Numbered from the stretch's first letter, positions 42,259-52,609 are shown. The stretch is 64,000 bases of DNA from Mycobacterium dioxanotrophicus (GCF_002157835.1 NZ_CP020809.1:3038001-3102000), one strand, 5' to 3'. Notes: a model not told the origin generated them from the sequence alone. Program-made: numbers and translations.

Positions 42259-43128
42259 GTGACCGACGGCGACGGACACGACCCACTACCTGAGCTGGGC
42301 CTGACCGGACGGCCGTCGCGCACCATTCCCGAGCCACTGCCCCGCACCAGCCATGGTCCGGCCAAGGTCATCGCGATGTGCAACCAGAAGGGCGGGGTCG
42401 GCAAGACCACCTCGACCATCAACCTGGGCGCCAGCCTGGCCGAATACGGCCGCCGGGTCCTGTTGGTGGATCTCGACCCGCAGGGAGCGCTGTCGGCGGG
42501 CCTGGGTGTGCCGCACTACGAACTCGACAACACCGTGCACAACCTGCTGGTCGAACCGCGGGTCTCCATCGACCAGGTGCTCATCAAGACCCGGGTCAGT
42601 GGCCTTGACCTGGTCCCCAGCAATATCGACCTGTCGGCCGCCGAGATCCAGCTCGTCAACGAGGTGGGCCGCGAACAGTCCCTGGCGCGGGCGCTCTATC
42701 CGGTGCTGGACCGCTACGACTATGTGCTCATCGACTGCCAGCCGTCGCTGGGTTTGCTCACGGTCAACGGCCTGGCCTGTGCGGACGGTGTGATCATCCC
42801 CACCGAATGCGAGTACTTCTCGCTGCGCGGGCTGGCGTTGCTCACCGACACCGTGGACAAGGTGCACGACCGGCTCAACCCGCGGCTGCGGATCAGCGGC
42901 ATCCTCGTCACCCGCTACGACCCGCGCACGGTCAACGCCCGCGAGGTGATGGCCCGTGTCGTCGAGCGCTTCGGCGACCTGGTGTTCGACACCGTCATCA
43001 CCCGCACCGTGCGTTTCCCCGAGACCAGCGTCGCCGGCGAGCCGATCACCACGTGGGCACCGAAGTCCGGCGGGGCGGCGGCCTACCGCGCGCTTGCCGC
43101 CGAAGTCATCCATCGGTTCGGCGTGTGA
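42259..43128 (+). CDS. ParA/Soj-family ATPase (Rv1708-like)
   Basis: The 289-residue protein from GTG 42259 has a 38-residue N-terminal extension before the deviant Walker A (CNQKGGVGKTTSTINLGA), Walker A' (LLVDLDPQGAL) and DYVLIDCQPSLGLLTVNGL. It lies directly upstream of scpA/scpB, so it is the ParA-like protein of the condensin locus rather than the oriC-proximal parA. Role in chromosome organisation is inferred. Its last bases overlap the scpA start. Confidence 0.92.
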   Translation: MTDGDGHDPLPELGLTGRPSRTIPEPLPRTSHGPAKVIAMCNQKGGVGKTTSTINLGASLAEYGRRVLLVDLDPQGALSAGLGVPHYELDNTVHNLLVEPRVSIDQVLIKTRVSGLDLVPSNIDLSAAEIQLVNEVGREQSLARALYPVLDRYDYVLIDCQPSLGLLTVNGLACADGVIIPTECEYFSLRGLALLTDTVDKVHDRLNPRLRISGILVTRYDPRTVNAREVMARVVERFGDLVFDTVITRTVRFPETSVAGEPITTWAPKSGGAAAYRALAAEVIHRFGV

Positions 43129-43988
43129 AGGATGTCGAGAGCACCGAGGTAACCGATGCCGCCGCGGCCGTGGCACCGGCCGACGCTTCGGGCGAGAGCC
43201 AGCCGAGTCGGTTCCAGGTCCGGCTGAACAACTTCGAGGGCCCGTTCGACCTGCTGTTGCAACTGATCTTCGCTCACCGCCTCGACGTCACCGAAGTGGC
43301 GTTGCACCAGGTGACCGACGATTTCATCGCATACACCAAGGAGATCGGCGCGCGCCTCGAGCTCGACGAGACGACTGCCTTCCTGGTGATCGCGGCCACG
43401 CTGCTGGACCTGAAGGCAGCTCGCCTGCTGCCCGCCGGTGAGGTGCACGACGAAGAGGACCTGGCCCTGCTCGAGGTCCGGGATCTGCTGTTCGCCCGGT
43501 TGCTGCAATACCGGGCGTTCAAGCATGTCGCCGAGATGTTCGCCGAACTCGAGGCGGCCGCGCTGCGCAGCTACCCACGTGCGGTGTCGCTGGAAGACCG
43601 GTATTCGGACCTGCTGCCCGAGGTGATGCTCGGAGTGGACGCCGAGAAGTTCGCCACCATCGCAGCCGCTGCGTTCACCCCGCGCCCGGTGCCCACGGTC
43701 GGCACAGACCACATCCACGCCCCCAAGGTGTCGGTGCCCGAACAGGCGCATCGGCTGCTGGGCCTGCTCGAACAGCGGGGCATCGGCGAGTGGGCCACCT
43801 TCACCGAGCTGGTGGCGGATTGTTCGGCGGGCATCGAGATCGTCGGGCGGTTCCTGGCGCTGCTCGAGCTGTTCCGGGCTCGGGCGGTAGCATTCGAGCA
43901 ATCAGAACCGCTTGGTGTGCTCCAGGTTTCGTGGACCGGGGATCGACCGACCAGCGAACACCTGGCAACCGCTGACGCGGAAGAATAG
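43125..43988 (+). CDS. scpA: Segregation and condensation protein A
   Basis: ScpA is the kleisin that bridges SMC heads. GTG 43125 starts inside the parA-like stop. After a 25-residue Ala-rich leader the conserved FQVRLNNFEGPFDLLLQLIF begins; then AATLLDLKAARLLP and the C-terminal winged-helix part (ATFTELVADCSAGIEIVGRFLALLEL). 287 residues. It is in the operon parA-like, scpA, scpB, rluB, cmk, der. Confidence 0.94.
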   Translation: MKDVESTEVTDAAAAVAPADASGESQPSRFQVRLNNFEGPFDLLLQLIFAHRLDVTEVALHQVTDDFIAYTKEIGARLELDETTAFLVIAATLLDLKAARLLPAGEVHDEEDLALLEVRDLLFARLLQYRAFKHVAEMFAELEAAALRSYPRAVSLEDRYSDLLPEVMLGVDAEKFATIAAAAFTPRPVPTVGTDHIHAPKVSVPEQAHRLLGLLEQRGIGEWATFTELVADCSAGIEIVGRFLALLELFRARAVAFEQSEPLGVLQVSWTGDRPTSEHLATADAEE

Positions 43989-43994
43989 AGAACG

Positions 43995-44708
43995 ATGACT
44001 GACGAGATTGCCGGCGGCGATCCTGGCGTCGACCTGGGAGTGGACCCGGATGTCGACGTCGCCGCCGTCCCCGAACTCGACGACGGCGAACTCGGCGCGG
44101 TGCTGGAGGCGCTGCTGCTGGTCGTCGACACCCCCGTGACCATCGACGCGCTGGCCAGCGCCACCGAACAGCCGGCCTACCGCATCGCGGCGAAGCTGCG
44201 GTTGATGGCCGAAGAGTTGGTTGCCCGGGACAGCGGCATCGACCTGCGCGAGGCCGGCGGCGGCTGGCGGATGTACACCCGGGCCCGCTACGCCCCGTAT
44301 GTGGAGCGGCTGCTGCTGGACGGAGCACGGTCCACACTGACCCGCGCCGCGCTGGAAACCCTCGCGGTCGTGGCCTACCGGCAACCGGTGACGCGGGCCA
44401 GGGTGAGCGCGGTGCGCGGCGTCAACGTCGACGCGGTGATGCGGACCCTGTTGGCGCGCGGGTTGATCACCGAGGCAGGTACCGATCCCGACACCGGCGC
44501 GACGGCGTTCGCCACCACCGAGCTGTTCTTGGAGCGGCTGGGCCTGAGCTCGTTGACCGATCTGCCCGACATCGCGCCGCTGTTGCCCGATGTCGACGTG
44601 ATCGACGATCTGAGCGAAACACTTGGCGACGAACCGCGTTTCGCCAAACTGGGCGGTGGTTCGCCGAAGAGCGATCAGCCGCAGACTTTCGACGTGGACA
44701 AGGACTGA
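43995..44708 (+). CDS. scpB: Segregation and condensation protein B
   Basis: The 237-residue partner of ScpA has tandem winged-helix domains: LGAVLEALLLVVDTPVTIDA, GGGWRMYTRARYAPYVERLL and ALETLAVVAYRQPVTRARVS with VRGVNVDAVMRTLLARGLI. It acts with SMC in chromosome condensation. Six bases separate it from scpA. Confidence 0.94.
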   Translation: MTDEIAGGDPGVDLGVDPDVDVAAVPELDDGELGAVLEALLLVVDTPVTIDALASATEQPAYRIAAKLRLMAEELVARDSGIDLREAGGGWRMYTRARYAPYVERLLLDGARSTLTRAALETLAVVAYRQPVTRARVSAVRGVNVDAVMRTLLARGLITEAGTDPDTGATAFATTELFLERLGLSSLTDLPDIAPLLPDVDVIDDLSETLGDEPRFAKLGGGSPKSDQPQTFDVDKD

Positions 44709-44710
44709 CA

Positions 44711-45450
44711 TGGTTGACGAAGGTGTGCGACTGCAGAAAGTGTTGTCGCAGGCGGGAATTGCGTCCCGCCGAGTCGCCGAGCGGATGATCACCGACGGCC
44801 GCGTCGAGGTCGACGGCCGGGTGGTCACCGAACTGGGCACCCGGGTGGATCCCGCCGTCGCGGAGATCCGGGTGGACGGTTCTCGCATCGTGCTCGACGA
44901 CACCCTGGTGTATCTGGCGATCAACAAGCCCCGCGGCATGCACTCCACGATGTCCGACGATCGGGGCCGTCCGTGCGTGGGCGATCTGGTGGAGCACCGG
45001 GTTCGCGGTAACCAGAAGCTGTTCCACGTGGGCCGGCTGGACGCCGACACCGAGGGTCTGTTGCTGTTGACCAACGACGGCGAGCTGGCCCATCGGCTCA
45101 TGCACCCGTCCTTCGAGGTGCCCAAGACCTACGTCGCGACCGTGCTCGGCACGGTGCCGCGCGGGCTGGGCAAGAAGCTGCGGGCCGGTATCGAACTGGA
45201 GGACGGGCCCGCTCGTGTCGACGATTTCGCGGTGGTCGACACCTTGCCGGGCAAGACCATGGTGAAGGTCGTCCTGCACGAGGGACGCAACCGGATCGTG
45301 CGGCGGCTGCTGGCCGCGGTGGATTACCCGGTGCAGGAACTGGTGCGCACCGAGATCGGCACAGTGTCGCTGGGTGATCAGCGTCCCGGCAGTATCCGAG
45401 CGCTCAGCCGCAAAGAGGTCGGCGAGCTTTATCAGGCGGTGGGTTTGTGA
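44711..45450 (+). CDS. rluB: 23S rRNA pseudouridine synthase, RluB/RsuA family
   Basis: The 246-residue protein from ATG 44711 has an S4 domain ([20 protein letters not shown]) and the catalytic [17 protein letters not shown] loop with its Asp. The [15 protein letters not shown] segment is also conserved. It isomerises a uridine in the large rRNA, probably at the peptidyl-transferase region as RluB does; the exact site is inferred. Its stop overlaps cmk. Confidence 0.92.
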
Positions 45451-46133
45451 GCGGGTCATTGGTGGTAACGGTCGACGGTCCGGCTGGGACCGGAAAGTCT
45501 TCGGTGTCAAGGGGTTTGGCGCGGGCGCTGGGTGCGCGGTATGTGGACACCGGCGCGATGTACCGGATCGTCACGTTGGCGGTGCTGCGGGCCGGCGTCG
45601 ACCTCACCGACGTGCCTGCCATCGAAAACGTGGCTGCTGACGCGGAAGTCGGGGTGGGATCGGATCCCGACGAGGACCGGGCATACCTCGGTGGCGAGGA
45701 CGTCTCGACCGAGATCCGCGGTGACGAGGTGACCCGTGCGGTGTCGGCGGTGTCGGCGGTGCCGTCCGTGCGGACCCGGCTGGTGAACCTGCAGCGCGCT
45801 CTGGCGGCCGGCGGTGGCCGAGTTGTGGTGGAGGGTCGCGACATCGGCACGGTCGTCCTGCCGGACGCCGACGTGAAGATCTTCCTGACGGCCTCGGCCG
45901 AGGAGCGGGCGCGGCGGCGTAACGCGCAGAACATCGCAGGCGGGTTGCCCGACGACTACGCGACCGTGCTGGCCGATGTACAGCGGCGGGATCACCTCGA
46001 TTCCACGCGGGCGGTCTCACCGCTGCGTGCCGCCGACGACGCGCTGGTGGTCGACACCAGCGACATGGATGAAAGCCAAGTGGTCACACACCTTTTGGAG
46101 CTCGTGACCCAGCATGCAGGAGTGCGACGATGA
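45447..46133 (+). CDS. cmk: Cytidylate kinase
   Basis: The 228-residue kinase phosphorylates CMP and dCMP. P-loop [20 protein letters not shown], the substrate segment [35 protein letters not shown] and the lid region [11 protein letters not shown] are present. GTG 45447 overlaps the rluB stop and the stop overlaps der (ATGA). Confidence 0.94.
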   Translation: MSGSLVVTVDGPAGTGKSSVSRGLARALGARYVDTGAMYRIVTLAVLRAGVDLTDVPAIENVAADAEVGVGSDPDEDRAYLGGEDVSTEIRGDEVTRAVSAVSAVPSVRTRLVNLQRALAAGGGRVVVEGRDIGTVVLPDADVKIFLTASAEERARRRNAQNIAGGLPDDYATVLADVQRRDHLDSTRAVSPLRAADDALVVDTSDMDESQVVTHLLELVTQHAGVRR

Positions 46134-47548
46134 GCTCGGAATCCTCCGACGGAACGTGGGCTGACGAAAGCGACTGGGAACTCGGTGCGGCTGAGGTCGC
46201 CGAGGCGATCGAAGAGGCCGCCGCGCCACCACCTGTGGTTGCCGTGGTGGGCCGGCCGAATGTCGGCAAGTCCACTTTGGTGAACCGGATCCTCGGCCGG
46301 CGGGAAGCTGTCGTGCAGGACATCCCCGGCGTGACCCGCGACCGGGTGTCCTATGACGCCAACTGGATGGGCCGGCGATTCATGGTGCAGGACACCGGCG
46401 GATGGGAGCCCGACGCCAAAGGGCTGCAACAGCTCGTGGCCGATCAGGCGCAGGTCGCGATGCGTACGGCCGACGCCATCATCCTGGTGGTCGACGCCGT
46501 GGTCGGGGCGACCGCGGCCGACGAGGCCGCAGCCAGGCTGCTGCGCAGGTCCGGCAAGCCGGTTTTCTTGGCGGCCAACAAGGTCGACACCGAACGTGGT
46601 GAGGCCGACGCTGCCGCGTTGTGGTCGCTGGGCATCGGGGAACCCCACCCGATCAGCGCCATGCACGGGCGCGGGGTCGCCGACCTGCTCGATGAGGTGA
46701 TGGCGAAACTGCCCGAGGTGTCGGAACTGTCCGGCGGGGGCGGTGGCCCGCGGCGCGTCGCTCTGGTGGGCAAGCCCAACGTCGGTAAGAGCTCGCTGCT
46801 CAACCGGCTGGCCGGCGACGAGCGGTCGGTGGTGCACGACGTGGCCGGCACCACGGTCGATCCCGTCGACTCATTGATCGAATTGGGCGGCAAGGTCTGG
46901 CGCTTCATCGACACCGCGGGGCTGCGCCGCAAGGTCGGGCAGGCCAGCGGTCACGAGTTCTACGCCTCGGTGCGCACGCACGGTGCGATCGACGCCGCCG
47001 AAGTCGTGATGGTTTTGATCGACGGATCCCAGCCGCTGACCGAGCAGGACCAGCGAGTGCTGTCGATGGTCATCGAAGCGGGCCGCGCCCTGGTGCTGGT
47101 GTTCAACAAGTGGGACCTGGTCGACGAGGACCGGCGCTACGAGTTGGACCGCGAGATCGAACGGCAGCTCGCGCAGGTGCAGTGGGCGCCGCGGGTGAAC
47201 ATCTCGGCCAAGACCGGCCGCGCCGTGCAGAAACTGGTGCCCGCGCTGGAGACCTCGCTGGCGTCGTGGGACATGCGCATCTCGACCGGCCAGCTCAACA
47301 CCTTCCTCAAGGAGGTGATCGCCGCGACGCCGCCGCCGGTGCGTGGCGGCAAGCAGCCCCGGATCCTGTTCGCCACCCAGGCCGCGACTCGTCCACCGAC
47401 GTTCGTGCTCTTCACGTCGGGCTTCCTGGAGGCCGGTTACCGCCGGTTCCTGGAGCGCCGGCTGCGTGAGACGTTCGGTTTCGAGGGCAGCCCGATTCGG
47501 ATCAACGTGCGGGTCCGCGAGAAGAGGGGCGCTCCCAAGCGTCGATAG
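46130..47548 (+). CDS. der: Ribosome-associated GTPase Der (EngA)
   Basis: The 472-residue protein has two consecutive GTPase domains: first [18 protein letters not shown] and ANKVD; second [18 protein letters not shown] and FNKWD. A KH-like C-terminal domain ends [14 protein letters not shown]. Der is needed for 50S subunit assembly. It is the last gene of the conserved operon; a small TTGTGGAG/CTCCACAA inverted repeat follows in the 63-bp gap. Confidence 0.96.
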   Translation: MSSESSDGTWADESDWELGAAEVAEAIEEAAAPPPVVAVVGRPNVGKSTLVNRILGRREAVVQDIPGVTRDRVSYDANWMGRRFMVQDTGGWEPDAKGLQQLVADQAQVAMRTADAIILVVDAVVGATAADEAAARLLRRSGKPVFLAANKVDTERGEADAAALWSLGIGEPHPISAMHGRGVADLLDEVMAKLPEVSELSGGGGGPRRVALVGKPNVGKSSLLNRLAGDERSVVHDVAGTTVDPVDSLIELGGKVWRFIDTAGLRRKVGQASGHEFYASVRTHGAIDAAEVVMVLIDGSQPLTEQDQRVLSMVIEAGRALVLVFNKWDLVDEDRRYELDREIERQLAQVQWAPRVNISAKTGRAVQKLVPALETSLASWDMRISTGQLNTFLKEVIAATPPPVRGGKQPRILFATQAATRPPTFVLFTSGFLEAGYRRFLERRLRETFGFEGSPIRINVRVREKRGAPKRR

Positions 47549-47611
47549 CCGCGAGTTGTGGAGTCTTGGCCGTCCGGGTGCGGGTGAGGCTCCACAAGCC
47601 GGGCCGATAGG

Positions 47612-48403
47612 GTGGCCCGAGTGTCTGTCACCCACATGATCTTGATTGCCTTGGCTGGAGTCGGGGCCGGGGCGATCAACGCGGTCGTCGGATCGGGCAC
47701 GCTGATCACGTTTCCCACGCTGGTGACGCTGGGCTTTCCGCCGGTCACCGCGACGATGTCCAACGCCATCGGCCTCGTCGCCGGTGGCGTGTCCGGCACC
47801 TGGGGGTACCGCCGCGAGCTGCGCGGGCAGTGGAACCGGCTGCGATGGCAGATTCCCGGCTCGTTGATCGGCGCCGGCCTGGGCTCGTGGCTGCTGCTGC
47901 ACCTGCCGGAAAAGGTGTTCGTCGCGGTGGTGCCGGTGCTGTTGGTCCTGGCGCTGGTCCTGGTGGTGATCGGTCCGCGGATTCAAGCGTGGGCCCGTCA
48001 GCGTGCTGAGGCGTCGGGTCAGTCCGCTGATCATGTCAGCCAGCGCAGGATGATCGCGCTCGTGCTCGGCACTTTCGCTGTCGGCGTCTACGGCGGATAT
48101 TTCACTGCGGCACAGGGCATCCTGCTCATCGCGGTGATGGGCGCACTGCTGCCCGAGTCGATCCAGCGGATGAACGCCGCCAAGAACCTGCTGTCGCTGC
48201 TGGTGAACATCGTGGCCGCGGTCGCCTACACGATCGTCGCGTTCGACCGGATCAGCTGGACCGCGGCGGGTCTGATCGCAGTGGGTTCTCTCATCGGCGG
48301 ATTCCTCGGCGCACACTACGGACGCAGGCTGTCGCCCAACGCACTGCGGGGTGTGATCGTGGTGGTGGGGCTGATCGGGCTTTACCGGCTGGTGACCATC
48401 TGA
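47612..48403 (+). CDS. TauE/SafE-family membrane permease
   Basis: The 263-residue protein has about eight hydrophobic segments and the duplicated family motif: GAGAINAVVGSGTLITFPTL near the N-terminus and VGVYGGYFTAAQGILLIAVM in the second half. Members export sulfite, sulfoacetate or related organic anions. Substrate here is unknown. GTG 47612, a second GTG at 47621 and ATG 47636 are possible starts. It converges with the GntR gene. Confidence 0.85.
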   Translation: MARVSVTHMILIALAGVGAGAINAVVGSGTLITFPTLVTLGFPPVTATMSNAIGLVAGGVSGTWGYRRELRGQWNRLRWQIPGSLIGAGLGSWLLLHLPEKVFVAVVPVLLVLALVLVVIGPRIQAWARQRAEASGQSADHVSQRRMIALVLGTFAVGVYGGYFTAAQGILLIAVMGALLPESIQRMNAAKNLLSLLVNIVAAVAYTIVAFDRISWTAAGLIAVGSLIGGFLGAHYGRRLSPNALRGVIVVVGLIGLYRLVTI

Positions 48404-48404
48404 C

Positions 48405-49154
48405 CTAGGTCGGCTGCCGCAGCCCGACGTACATCGTCTTGTGCAGGGTCAGCACGTGGTTGCGGGCGATCTCGGAGGCCGCCTGGCTGTCGCGGTGTCG
48501 CAAGGCGTCGACCAGCTGCGCGTGTTCGAGGTTGACCTTGTGCAGATAGCTGATCGGGTACGGGATGAAGTAGCGGTACAGCCCGTGCAGCACGTCGCAG
48601 TAGGTGTTCATCGCCCAATCGAGATGGCTTGCCGCGGCGACTGATTCGTGGAAGCGCTGATCGGCGTGGTGATAGCTGGTCCAGTCGGTCGTTGCGGCGG
48701 CCTCGGCGACGATGGCCGACAACGCGTCGATCTCCTCGTCGGTCGCGGCATGGGCTGCCGCAGCACTGAGCGCGTCTTCGGCCAACGCGCGCAAGTCGAT
48801 GAGGCGGTGCACCTCGGCGGCGTCGGCGCGGAAGGTGGCCGACGGACGGTCGGATCCCGGGTTCACGCCGGTGCCGCTGCGGGCGACGAAGGTGCCGCCG
48901 GCCCGGCCGCGTCGGCGGACCACCAGACCCTCGTCGGCCATCGACTGCAGGGCGCGTCGGACCGTGGCGACACTGACGTCGAGCGCTTCGGCGATGTCGG
49001 GTTCGGCGGGCAGCTTTTCCCCGGCGGCCATGAGTTCCAATTCCATGGCCAGTTCGAGCCGTGCCCGCACTGTGTCGGCCGCACTGAGGCGGGTGATGCC
49101 CGCGACCGCGGGGGCGCTCAACGCCGGGTGCGCATCCCCGGCCTGCAACGTCAT
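48405..49154 (-). CDS. GntR family regulator, FadR/FCD subgroup
   Basis: The 249-residue protein has an N-terminal winged helix (EPDIAEALDVSVATVRRALQ, then EGLVVRRRGRAGGTFVA) and an all-helical FCD effector domain with metal-type His/Asp residues (SYHHADQRFHESVAAASH). It is divergent from the amidase-permease-amidase operon, 100 bp away, and probably controls it in response to an organic-acid or amide effector. Confidence 0.9.
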   Translation of the reverse strand: MTLQAGDAHPALSAPAVAGITRLSAADTVRARLELAMELELMAAGEKLPAEPDIAEALDVSVATVRRALQSMADEGLVVRRRGRAGGTFVARSGTGVNPGSDRPSATFRADAAEVHRLIDLRALAEDALSAAAAHAATDEEIDALSAIVAEAAATTDWTSYHHADQRFHESVAAASHLDWAMNTYCDVLHGLYRYFIPYPISYLHKVNLEHAQLVDALRHRDSQAASEIARNHVLTLHKTMYVGLRQPT

Positions 49155-49254
49155 GGCATTGAGGGTACGGGACCTATTGCCTTATTTGTTCATGCTGAAC
49201 TAATATCATTCCTCAATTCGCTCATTGTGAGCTATTAACTTCTCGGAGGTCCCA

Positions 49255-50145
49255 GTGCCCGGATCGATCACCGTCGCTGCGGTTCAGGCAGCACCGCTGG
49301 CGATGGAAGGTCTTCCGGTGTTCGGCCGGACCGACACCGTTGCGGAGTTCACGGCCGACGTCGTGCGCGTCCGCGAGGCGGTGGCGGGCCCGGCGTTGAT
49401 CGTCTATCCCGAGATCCATCTGTTCGGCACCGACGACGCCGAAACCCTCGCCAAGGCCGCCGAACCGCTGGACGGTCCGCTGATTGCGGCCCTCGGTGAG
49501 GTCGCCCGTACCGCCGACGCGTGGCTGGTGCCGGGCTCGGTGCTGGAGCTGGGCGACAACGGCGAATTGTTCAACACCGCACCGGTTTTCGCGCCCGACG
49601 GTAGCCTGGCGGCGTCCTACCGCAAGATCTTCCCGTGGCGCCCGTACGAGAAGTTCACGCCGGGGGACACCTTCGTCACCGTCGACATCCCCGACGTCGG
49701 CCGGCTCGGGTTGTCCATCTGCTACGACGCCTGGTTCCCTGAACTGAGCCGCCACCTGGCCTGGATGGGCGCCGACGTGATCATCAACGTCGTCAAGACC
49801 ACCACGCCGGACCGCTTTCAGGAACTGGTGCTGGCCCGGGCGAATTCGATTGTGAACCAGGTGTTCACGGTGAGCGTCAACTGCGCGGGCCCCGTCGGGA
49901 TGGGCCGCAGCATCATCGTCGACCCGGAAGGTGCTGTGCTGCAAGAAAGCCCGGATGAGACACCCGAAGTGTTCTATCAGCACATCGACTTCGGAGCCGT
50001 CGCCGCGGTACGCGAACGCGGCACCGCCGGAACCAACCGGATGTGGGACCAGTTCGGGCCGTCCGACCGCTCGATACCGCTCCCGCTCTACGGTGGCCGC
50101 ATCGATCCGCAGCGCTGGTCACCCTCGAACCACCACGCCGAATGA
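49255..50145 (+). CDS. Carbon-nitrogen hydrolase (nitrilase superfamily), first of two
   Basis: The 296-residue protein shows the Glu-Lys-Cys triad: Glu in LIVYPEIHLFG, Lys in ASYRKIFPWRPYE and Cys in LSICYDAWFPELSRHLA. It hydrolyses an amide or nitrile; substrate unknown. GTG 49255 has TCGGAGG upstream. It is the first gene of the operon amidase, APC permease, amidase, opposite the GntR regulator. The AT-rich 49155-49254 gap should hold the promoter and operator. Confidence 0.9.
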   Translation: MPGSITVAAVQAAPLAMEGLPVFGRTDTVAEFTADVVRVREAVAGPALIVYPEIHLFGTDDAETLAKAAEPLDGPLIAALGEVARTADAWLVPGSVLELGDNGELFNTAPVFAPDGSLAASYRKIFPWRPYEKFTPGDTFVTVDIPDVGRLGLSICYDAWFPELSRHLAWMGADVIINVVKTTTPDRFQELVLARANSIVNQVFTVSVNCAGPVGMGRSIIVDPEGAVLQESPDETPEVFYQHIDFGAVAAVRERGTAGTNRMWDQFGPSDRSIPLPLYGGRIDPQRWSPSNHHAE

Positions 50146-50156
50146 AAGGCACCGCA

Positions 50157-51533
50157 ATGACCCAAACCGCCACCGGGTATCCGACTTTGGTGCGTGCCCT
50201 CGGGTTGCGCTCGCTGGTGCTGTTCGGCCTGGCGTACATGACGCCGCTGATCGTGCTCGGCATCTTCGGGGTGGTCGCCGCTGCGACGGCAGGCGCCTCG
50301 GCGTCGGCCTACCTGATCGCGTTGGTGGCCATGCTGTTCACCGCGTCCAGTTACGGTCGCATGGCCGCGGCCTACCCGGTATCGGGCTCGGCCTACACCT
50401 ACGTGCGGCGCACCATCGACACCCGCATCGGATTCCTCACCGGCTGGGCGGTGCTGCTCGATTATCTGTTCCTGCCCATGGTCATCTGGCTGATCGGGGC
50501 GGCGTACCTGGAGGCGCAATTCCCCGCCGTGCCAGGCTGGCTGTGGGTCATCGGCTTCATCTTGATCACCACGGCGCTCAACGTCATCGGCATCAAGGTC
50601 GCCGACAAGGCCAACTACCTGCTCATGGCGTTCCAGCTGTTGGTCATCGTGCTGTTCGTGGCGCTTTCGGTCGCCTCGGTGTTCCGCAACGCCGGCGCCG
50701 GTGGTCTGGTCAGCGCGAGCCCGTTCACCGGGATCGGCGCGAGCATCGGGGGAGTGACCGCCGGTGCTGCCATCGCCGCCTACTGTTTCCTGGGTTTCGA
50801 CGCGGTCACCACATTCACCGAGGAGGCCGTCGAGCCCCGCAAGAACATGCCGCGCGCCATCATGCTCATCGCGCTGATCGGCGGTTCGATCTTCCTGCTT
50901 GTCGCCTACACCACCCAATTGGTACATCCCGGAGGGGAATTCAGCGATTCGTCGTCGGCGGCGCTGGAGATCGCCAAGCAGATCGGTGGCAACCTGTTCG
51001 GGGCGGTGTTCCTCGCCGGTCTGATCCTGGCGCAGTTCGCCTCCGGGATCGCCGCGCAGGCTTCGGCGTCGCGGTTGCTGTTCGCTATGGGCCGCGACGG
51101 AACGCTGCCGCGGTCGGTGTTCGGCAAGATCAACGCGAAGTTCCGCACGCCCGCGGCCAATCTGGTGATGGTCGGCGTGGTGGGTCTGCTGGCGGTGTTC
51201 CTCGACGTGGCGACCTCGACATCGTTCATCAACTTCGGTGCGTTCGTCGCGTTCACGCTCGTGAACGTGTCCGTCATCGTCTACTACTTCCGCCAGCGCG
51301 CCGCGGGTGTGGCGCACAATCCGCTGTTCTACGTCGTGGCACCCGCGATCGGTGCGGTCATCACGTCGTATCTCCTGATGCAGCTCGACAGCCGGGCGAT
51401 CATCCTCGGGCTGAGCTGGCTGGGCATCGGCATCGTGGTGCTGGCCGTGACCAGCCACGGGTTCAAGGAGCTGCCGCCGGAGATCGCAGTCGACGAAGCC
51501 GAGATCGAGATCGCCGAACCTGCGGCACAGTGA
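50157..51533 (+). CDS. APC-superfamily amino acid/polyamine permease
   Basis: The 458-residue protein from ATG 50157 has twelve hydrophobic segments. The start (ALGLRSLVLFGLAYMTPLIV), YPVSGSAYTYVRRTIDTRIG and CFLGFDAVTTFTEEAVEPRKN are typical of APC importers of the PuuP/AAE group. It lies 11 bp after the first amidase and 4 bp before the second, so it probably imports the amide or amine substrate that the two hydrolases degrade. Confidence 0.92.
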   Translation: MTQTATGYPTLVRALGLRSLVLFGLAYMTPLIVLGIFGVVAAATAGASASAYLIALVAMLFTASSYGRMAAAYPVSGSAYTYVRRTIDTRIGFLTGWAVLLDYLFLPMVIWLIGAAYLEAQFPAVPGWLWVIGFILITTALNVIGIKVADKANYLLMAFQLLVIVLFVALSVASVFRNAGAGGLVSASPFTGIGASIGGVTAGAAIAAYCFLGFDAVTTFTEEAVEPRKNMPRAIMLIALIGGSIFLLVAYTTQLVHPGGEFSDSSSAALEIAKQIGGNLFGAVFLAGLILAQFASGIAAQASASRLLFAMGRDGTLPRSVFGKINAKFRTPAANLVMVGVVGLLAVFLDVATSTSFINFGAFVAFTLVNVSVIVYYFRQRAAGVAHNPLFYVVAPAIGAVITSYLLMQLDSRAIILGLSWLGIGIVVLAVTSHGFKELPPEIAVDEAEIEIAEPAAQ

Positions 51534-51537
51534 GTGC

Positions 51538-52320
51538 GTGAAGGTCGCACTGGCGCAGATCGGTTCGGGCACCGACGTCGCCGCCAACCTCGAGCAGATC
51601 GCCGCTGCCGCCACGGCTGCACAAGCCGACGGCGCCGAGGTGGTGCTGTTCCCCGAATACGCCATGTATGAAAAGCCCGTCGTGGACGGCACTTTCGCCG
51701 AGGTAGCCGAACCGCTGGACGGGCCGTTCGGTTCGTCTTTGGCAGTACTGGCCGCCCGGCTCGGCATCGCCGTCGTGGCCGGGTTGGTCGAGAGCAACCC
51801 GGACGAGCCCGCTCGGCCCTTCAACACCTTGGCCGCCTGGAGTGCTTCCGGGGCGTTTCTCGGGCGGCACCGCAAGGCGCTGCTCTATGACGTCGGGATG
51901 TTCAGCGAGTCGACGTACATCAGTGCAGGCGACATCGCGGAGCCCTCCTTGGTGCGCATCGGCTCAACTCTCTTCGGGCTGCAAACCTGCTACGAACTCC
52001 GTTTCCCGGAGATCAGCCGGCGCCAAGCGCGGGCGGGTGCGACGGTCCTCGCGGTGCTGTCCTCGTGGGTGCCAGGACCGGTTAAGGTCACGCAGTGGTC
52101 GACGCTCGCCGGTGCCCGCGCGATCGAGAACATCTGCCACGTCACCGCCGTCACGCAGGCCGCGCCGGTGTCGACCGGACACAGCCTGGCCGTGGCGCCC
52201 GACGGAACCGTGCTCGCATCTCTCGGCGACGCTCCCGCGCTGGTCACGGTGAGCATCGACGCGTCATTGACCGAACGCCAGCGGCAGGCCGACCCTCGTG
52301 CACTGGCCGTCGATCTGTGA
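51538..52320 (+). CDS. Carbon-nitrogen hydrolase (nitrilase superfamily), second of two
   Basis: The 260-residue protein from GTG 51538 has the triad residues Glu in VLFPEYAMYEKP, Lys in GRHRKALLYDVGMF and Cys in FGLQTCYELRFPEISR. It differs clearly from the first amidase of the operon (49255-50145), so the two likely act on successive or different amide bonds. It ends 77 bp before the tRNA-Pro gene. Confidence 0.9.
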   Translation: MKVALAQIGSGTDVAANLEQIAAAATAAQADGAEVVLFPEYAMYEKPVVDGTFAEVAEPLDGPFGSSLAVLAARLGIAVVAGLVESNPDEPARPFNTLAAWSASGAFLGRHRKALLYDVGMFSESTYISAGDIAEPSLVRIGSTLFGLQTCYELRFPEISRRQARAGATVLAVLSSWVPGPVKVTQWSTLAGARAIENICHVTAVTQAAPVSTGHSLAVAPDGTVLASLGDAPALVTVSIDASLTERQRQADPRALAVDL

Positions 52321-52397
52321 CGGGTGGGGCGATTACGGAAACAGTGGGCGGCTGCGGTAGGCTTTCGACCGCTGCCGGAGAGATCCGGAACGCACCA

Positions 52398-52478
<81 letters not shown>

Positions 52479-52481
52479 CAG

Positions 52482-52514
52482 AGGCGGTTTCCGAACATCG
52501 GAAGCCGCCTTTTT
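52482..52514 (+). terminator. Intrinsic terminator after tRNA-Pro
   Basis: A 12-bp stem (AGGCGGTTTCCG with CGGAAGCCGCCT, one G-T pair) and AACAT loop is followed by TTTT. It is just inside the element from attL, so the tRNA terminator now in use may have come with the element. Confidence 0.85.
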
Positions 52515-52609
52515 CGTGCCCTGACCACAACTGTTGACCACAACCAGCTCGAACGTCCGTTCACAGGCCGAGCGCCGAACGGAGGCCGTCTCGGCGGCGC
52601 GTGCGGTGC

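Noticed and set aside
46871..48316. Minus-strand frame of 481 codons opposite der and the TauE-like gene
   Set aside because: No domain, and both plus-strand genes are clear.
50088..51875. Minus-strand frame of 595 codons opposite the APC permease
   Set aside because: Shadow of the permease; composition rich in Arg/His/Asp/Gln with no motif.
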